This document shows positions 62,149 through 64,000 of a DNA stretch of 64,000 nt, one piece after another. Every line of letters begins with the position of its first letter. Within the stretch, counting starts at the first letter, position 1. The stretch is from Rugamonas brunnea (GTDB taxonomy: Bacteria > Pseudomonadota > Gammaproteobacteria > Burkholderiales > Burkholderiaceae_D), in assembly GCF_014042345.1 (NCBI RefSeq), contig NZ_JACEZT010000005.1:248001-312000 (forward strand), given 5' to 3'. The notes below the pieces were generated by a model. It had not been told where the DNA came from and ran no database searches. It worked only from the letters and a program-made list of their open reading frames with translations. Both the position numbers and the translations under genes were made by a program.

Positions 62149-63843
62149 ATGACCAGCACCGCCCTCCATCCCGCCGCCATCGACGCCGTCGACTGGGCCG
62201 AAAAACGCTATCTGCTGGTGGACGATTTCGTCGGCATCCGCCAGCTGCTGCGCGAATCGCTGCGCAACCTGGGCGCCAAGCATATCGACCAGGCGGCCAG
62301 CGGCGGCGAGGCCATGGTGTTGCTGGCCAAGACCCGCTACGACGTGGTGCTGTGCGACTACAACCTCGGTGACGGCAAGAACGGCCAGCAGGTGCTGGAG
62401 GAGGCCCGCATCAAGCACCTGATGCTACCCAGCAGCGTGTGGCTGATGGTGTCGGCCGAAAAGAGCGTGGAGTCCGTGATGGGCGCGGCCGAACACCAGC
62501 CGGACGCCTACATCATCAAGCCGATCACGGAAGGCGTGTTGCTGACCCGCCTGAACCGCGTCTGGCACAAGAAGCAGATCTTTCGCGAGATCGACCAGGC
62601 CTTCGCCGACAAGGATTTTCTTCGCGCCGCGCGGCTGTGCGACGAGCAGATCGCCCACAACAAGCTGCACGAGATCGACCTGCTGCGCATGAAGGCCACG
62701 CTGCTGCTCAAGGCCGGCGAGCCGGAACAGGCGCGCGCCGTGTACGAGAAGGTGCTGGAAGGACGCGAATACAACTGGGCCCGCACCGGCCTGGGTAAGA
62801 TCCGCATGAACAACGGCGAGCTGGAAGCGGCGCGCCAGATGTTCCAGGGTGTGATCGCGGAAAACCGTTTTTACATCGACGCGTTCGACCAGCTGGCGCA
62901 AGCCTACCAGCGCATGGGCAAGACGGAGGAGGCCTGCGACGTGCTGGAGAAGGCGGCCAAGCTGTCGCCCAATTCCGTGCCGCGCCAGCGCAGCCTGGGC
63001 ATGGCCGCGCTCAAGCTGGGCAATATCCCGCTGGCCGAGCGCGCGTTCCGCAAGTGCATCGAGATCGGCGAGTATTCCATCCTCAAGACGGTGGACGCGT
63101 ATTTCGGCCTGGCCCGCGTGTACGGCCAGAAGAACGACACCAAGGAGGCGCTGCGCTTATTGAACTCGGCGCTGCAGCAGTTCTCGGGCGACCATGTGAA
63201 CCTGCGGGCCAAGATCACGGAAGGCCTGGTCTACCACGAGAGCGGCGATTACCGGCGCGCCCGCAAGTCCGGCGACGAGCTGGAACAGATGCTGGTGGAG
63301 GAAAAGCTGCGCCCCGACGTCCCCACCTGCATGGAGATGGCGACTTTGCTGTTCGCCGTCGGCGTGAAGGAGGCGCCGGTGGACCTGCTGTGCTACGTGG
63401 CCCGCAACAACGACGACAACGAACCGCTGCTCGACGATATCCAGAAAGTGTTCGACAAGGCGCGCATGGGCGAGGAGGGCGAGGCCCTCATCAAGTCCTC
63501 GCGCAAGGAAGCGGCCGACATGATGAACAAGGGCGTGCTGCTGTGGAAGACGGGCAAGCTGGACGAGGCCGTCGAGTGGATGCGCGAGGCGCGCCTGGCG
63601 CTGCCCAACAACATGCGCATCCTGTTCAATTCGGCCCAGATCATCATCTCCCACCTGCAGCAGAAGGGCTATTCGCATGAGTTGTCGGAGGAAGCCATCG
63701 GGGTGCTGATGCATGTCGATAAGATCGCGCCCGGCCAGCAGCGTTTCGCCCAGTTGATGGAGCAACTGGCCCTGCTGGCGCCGGCCCCCGTGGCGGCGCT
63801 GGACGCGGTGGCCGAGGCGCTGGAGCAGACTTCCTCCGAGTGA
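62149..63843 (+). CDS. Response regulator with TPR output domain
   Basis: The 564-residue protein has a receiver (YLLVDDFVGIRQLLRESLR; VVLCDYNLGDGKNG with D70; KPI) at about 20-140. A helical TPR-repeat region follows to about 540 (LLLKAGEPEQARAVYEKVLE; RMNNGELEAARQMFQG; LGNIPLAERAFRKCIE). No DNA-binding or enzyme domain is visible, so the output acts by protein-protein binding. It forms an operon with the histidine kinase. REC-TPR proteins of this type occur widely in Betaproteobacteria, but their targets are unknown. Confidence 0.9.
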   Translation: MTSTALHPAAIDAVDWAEKRYLLVDDFVGIRQLLRESLRNLGAKHIDQAASGGEAMVLLAKTRYDVVLCDYNLGDGKNGQQVLEEARIKHLMLPSSVWLMVSAEKSVESVMGAAEHQPDAYIIKPITEGVLLTRLNRVWHKKQIFREIDQAFADKDFLRAARLCDEQIAHNKLHEIDLLRMKATLLLKAGEPEQARAVYEKVLEGREYNWARTGLGKIRMNNGELEAARQMFQGVIAENRFYIDAFDQLAQAYQRMGKTEEACDVLEKAAKLSPNSVPRQRSLGMAALKLGNIPLAERAFRKCIEIGEYSILKTVDAYFGLARVYGQKNDTKEALRLLNSALQQFSGDHVNLRAKITEGLVYHESGDYRRARKSGDELEQMLVEEKLRPDVPTCMEMATLLFAVGVKEAPVDLLCYVARNNDDNEPLLDDIQKVFDKARMGEEGEALIKSSRKEAADMMNKGVLLWKTGKLDEAVEWMREARLALPNNMRILFNSAQIIISHLQQKGYSHELSEEAIGVLMHVDKIAPGQQRFAQLMEQLALLAPAPVAALDAVAEALEQTSSE

Positions 63844-63983
63844 TGGATGGACGCAACGGTGGCCACGCGTGCGCGCTTGTTTCCCACCGGTCAAATGATT
63901 ACACTGAAAATCCGGCGCGGTCCGTAGCCTTTGCGGCCGGTCTGCGCCCTATGAAAAGCACCAGCCAAGAGAAGGGCACACCC

Positions 63984-64000
63984 ATGCGCGATATCGCCAA
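63984..64000 (+). CDS. Start of an unidentified gene (3' partial)
   Basis: An ATG at 63984 follows GAGAAGGGC with suitable spacing and reads MRDIA before the window ends. An in-frame ATG at 63951 is an alternative. Too little is visible to name it. Confidence 0.35.

Overview
The window is GC-rich chromosomal DNA of a Betaproteobacterium. I place it in the Oxalobacteraceae (Janthinobacterium / Duganella / Massilia type). The reasons are the codon bias, the ubiE-ubiJ-ubiB-aspS neighbourhood, a PEP-CTERM protein, a high-molecular-weight FabG beside a beta-oxidation cluster, and many orphan signalling proteins. No rRNA, tRNA, CRISPR array, insertion sequence or prophage was found. The genus is an inference.

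Layout. (1) 1-4048: end of a giant FAD/Fe-S oxidoreductase, a HIT protein and a DUF971 protein, closed by a clear terminator. (2) 4090-15818: an accessory block with a DUF1737 protein, a hybrid histidine kinase whose membrane sensor carries all the ethylene-binding residues of plant ETR1, a 2878-residue RTX adhesin with a DUF4347 N-terminus and twenty 91-residue repeats, and a LuxR-type response regulator. (3) 15930-27160: a housekeeping run with ubiE, a Tim44-like protein, ubiJ-like, ubiB, a methyltransferase, an FmdB zinc ribbon, DUF502, aspS, nudB, a DUF4160/DUF2442 toxin-antitoxin-like pair, a phosphatase/nuclease, cardiolipin synthase and the Hsp15 gene. (4) 27377-37851: a membrane diguanylate cyclase, then a TetR-led beta-oxidation cluster (acyl-CoA dehydrogenase, HAD/hydratase, thioesterase, thiolase, enoyl-CoA hydratase) and a convergent long FabG.

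(5) 38031-43435: a Fur-box-controlled TonB siderophore receptor, then an opposite-strand operon of three phage-tail-collar (Mdp-type) proteins with a GNAT acetyltransferase and a DUF6916 Tat-exported protein, then a PEP-CTERM protein. (6) 43705-53204: hisC, an M48 protease fused to a type IV pilin-like domain, a quinone reductase with a divergent LysR regulator, a YciH/SUI1 protein, a REC-AraC regulator, an HxlR regulator, a secreted-repeat protein / ECF sigma / anti-sigma operon, and an AEC transporter. (7) 53411-64000: a TPR-GAF-GGDEF protein, an amino-acid binding protein behind a consensus sigma-54 promoter, a CrtI-like oxidoreductase, tag, an MnmC whose methyltransferase half is eroded, and a two-component pair with a REC-TPR output.

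Themes. The window is rich in signal transduction (two histidine kinases, three receiver-domain regulators, two diguanylate cyclases, one ECF system) and in surface proteins (RTX adhesin, PEP-CTERM, tail-collar proteins, TonB receptor). The most interesting items are the ETR1-like kinase beside the giant adhesin, the tail-collar/GNAT/DUF6916 operon, the protease-pilin fusion and the eroded MnmC. Gene functions are inferred from recognisable motifs and family knowledge; no searches were run.
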